The notes under the pieces: generated by a model
The model's database searches: none
Told to the model about the DNA's origin: nothing
The model's input: the letters and a program-made list of their open reading frames with translations, nothing else
In this document: positions 5,260 through 5,311 of the stretch, piece after piece
How the letters are laid out: the number at the start of each line of letters is the position of its first letter
Numbering within the stretch: the stretch's first letter is position 1
Made by a program: the position numbers and the translations under genes
Origin: JAZQLP01 sp045629205
GTDB taxonomy: Bacteria > Bacillota > Clostridia > Oscillospirales > UBA644
DNA: 5,311 nt
Assembly (NCBI GenBank): GCA_045629205.1
Contig: JAZQQT010000144.1
Coordinates: forward strand, 1-5,311
Reading direction: 5' to 3'

Positions 5260-5311
5260 TGAGGCGTTTGCTTCGCAAACATGAAGCGGCGGCTTTGCCG
5301 CCATGAAGCAC
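5259..5311. repeat. 22-bp-period tandem array of variable hairpins with constant ATGARGC linkers
   Basis: On the plus strand the linker ATGAGGC (5259-5265) is followed by hairpin GTTTGC-TTC-GCAAAC (5266-5280). Then come linker ATGAAGC (5281-5287), hairpin GGCGGC-TTT-GCCGCC (5288-5302) and linker ATGAAGC (5303-5309), after which the array leaves the window. Each unit is 22 bp: a 7-nt linker and a 15-nt perfect dyad with 6-bp arms and a 3-nt loop. The linkers are nearly identical while the stems differ completely yet stay self-complementary, which suggests selection for structure. The total number of units is unknown. Confidence 0.8.

Noticed and set aside
5209..5304. Longer N-terminus (start at 5304) for the four-helix-bundle protein
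   Set aside because: It would be translated from the hairpin array and across the -35 and -10 of the gene's own promoter. The family N-terminus and the AAGGTGG site fit the start at 5208.
5259..5311. CRISPR array
   Set aside because: The constant part is only 7 nt, the variable part is 15 nt and self-complementary, and no cas gene is nearby.

Overview
The window looks like the chromosome of a low-GC Gram-positive bacterium, most likely a gut-type member of the Clostridia. Coding and especially intergenic DNA is AT-rich. Ribosome binding sites are strong and purine-rich, and promoters are sigma-A-like with about 17-bp spacers, some with an extended -10. One gene starts with TTG. The rlmD, rpsT and RluB-type products resemble Firmicutes proteins. 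This assignment is an inference from style and protein character; no taxonomic marker such as 16S rRNA is present.

The left part (1-2974) is a ribosome-biogenesis block. On the minus strand lies an almost complete rlmD-type 23S rRNA uracil-5-methyltransferase, cut by the left edge just before its C-terminus. Upstream of it, also on the minus strand, is rpsT (ribosomal protein S20). It has its own promoter and two tandem intrinsic terminators that insulate it from the rlmD promoter. Divergent from rpsT, on the plus strand, is an RsuA/RluB-family 16S/23S rRNA pseudouridine synthase with a basic C-terminal tail, closed by a strong terminator.

The middle part (2975-4480) holds one minus-strand gene for a ten-helix EamA-type (drug/metabolite transporter superfamily) membrane protein of unknown substrate. 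The gap of about 207 bp after the pseudouridine synthase has no convincing gene. The 279-bp gap upstream of the transporter holds a TCGCATGCGA palindrome, a perfect 14-bp-stem hairpin (probable terminator) and a pair of AAAAGGTACA direct repeats that may be the remnant of an insertion-sequence end.

The right part (4481-5311) is accessory in character. A minus-strand two-gene operon encodes a small four-helix-bundle protein of the 23S rRNA intervening-sequence protein family, followed with a 4-bp ATGA overlap by an unrecognised 125-residue acidic protein. A near-consensus promoter drives it. Directly behind that promoter starts a 22-bp-period tandem array of small perfect hairpins with different stems, joined by a conserved ATGARGC linker and running off the right edge. 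The coupled pair, the hairpin array and the possible IS end together are the least explained part of the window.
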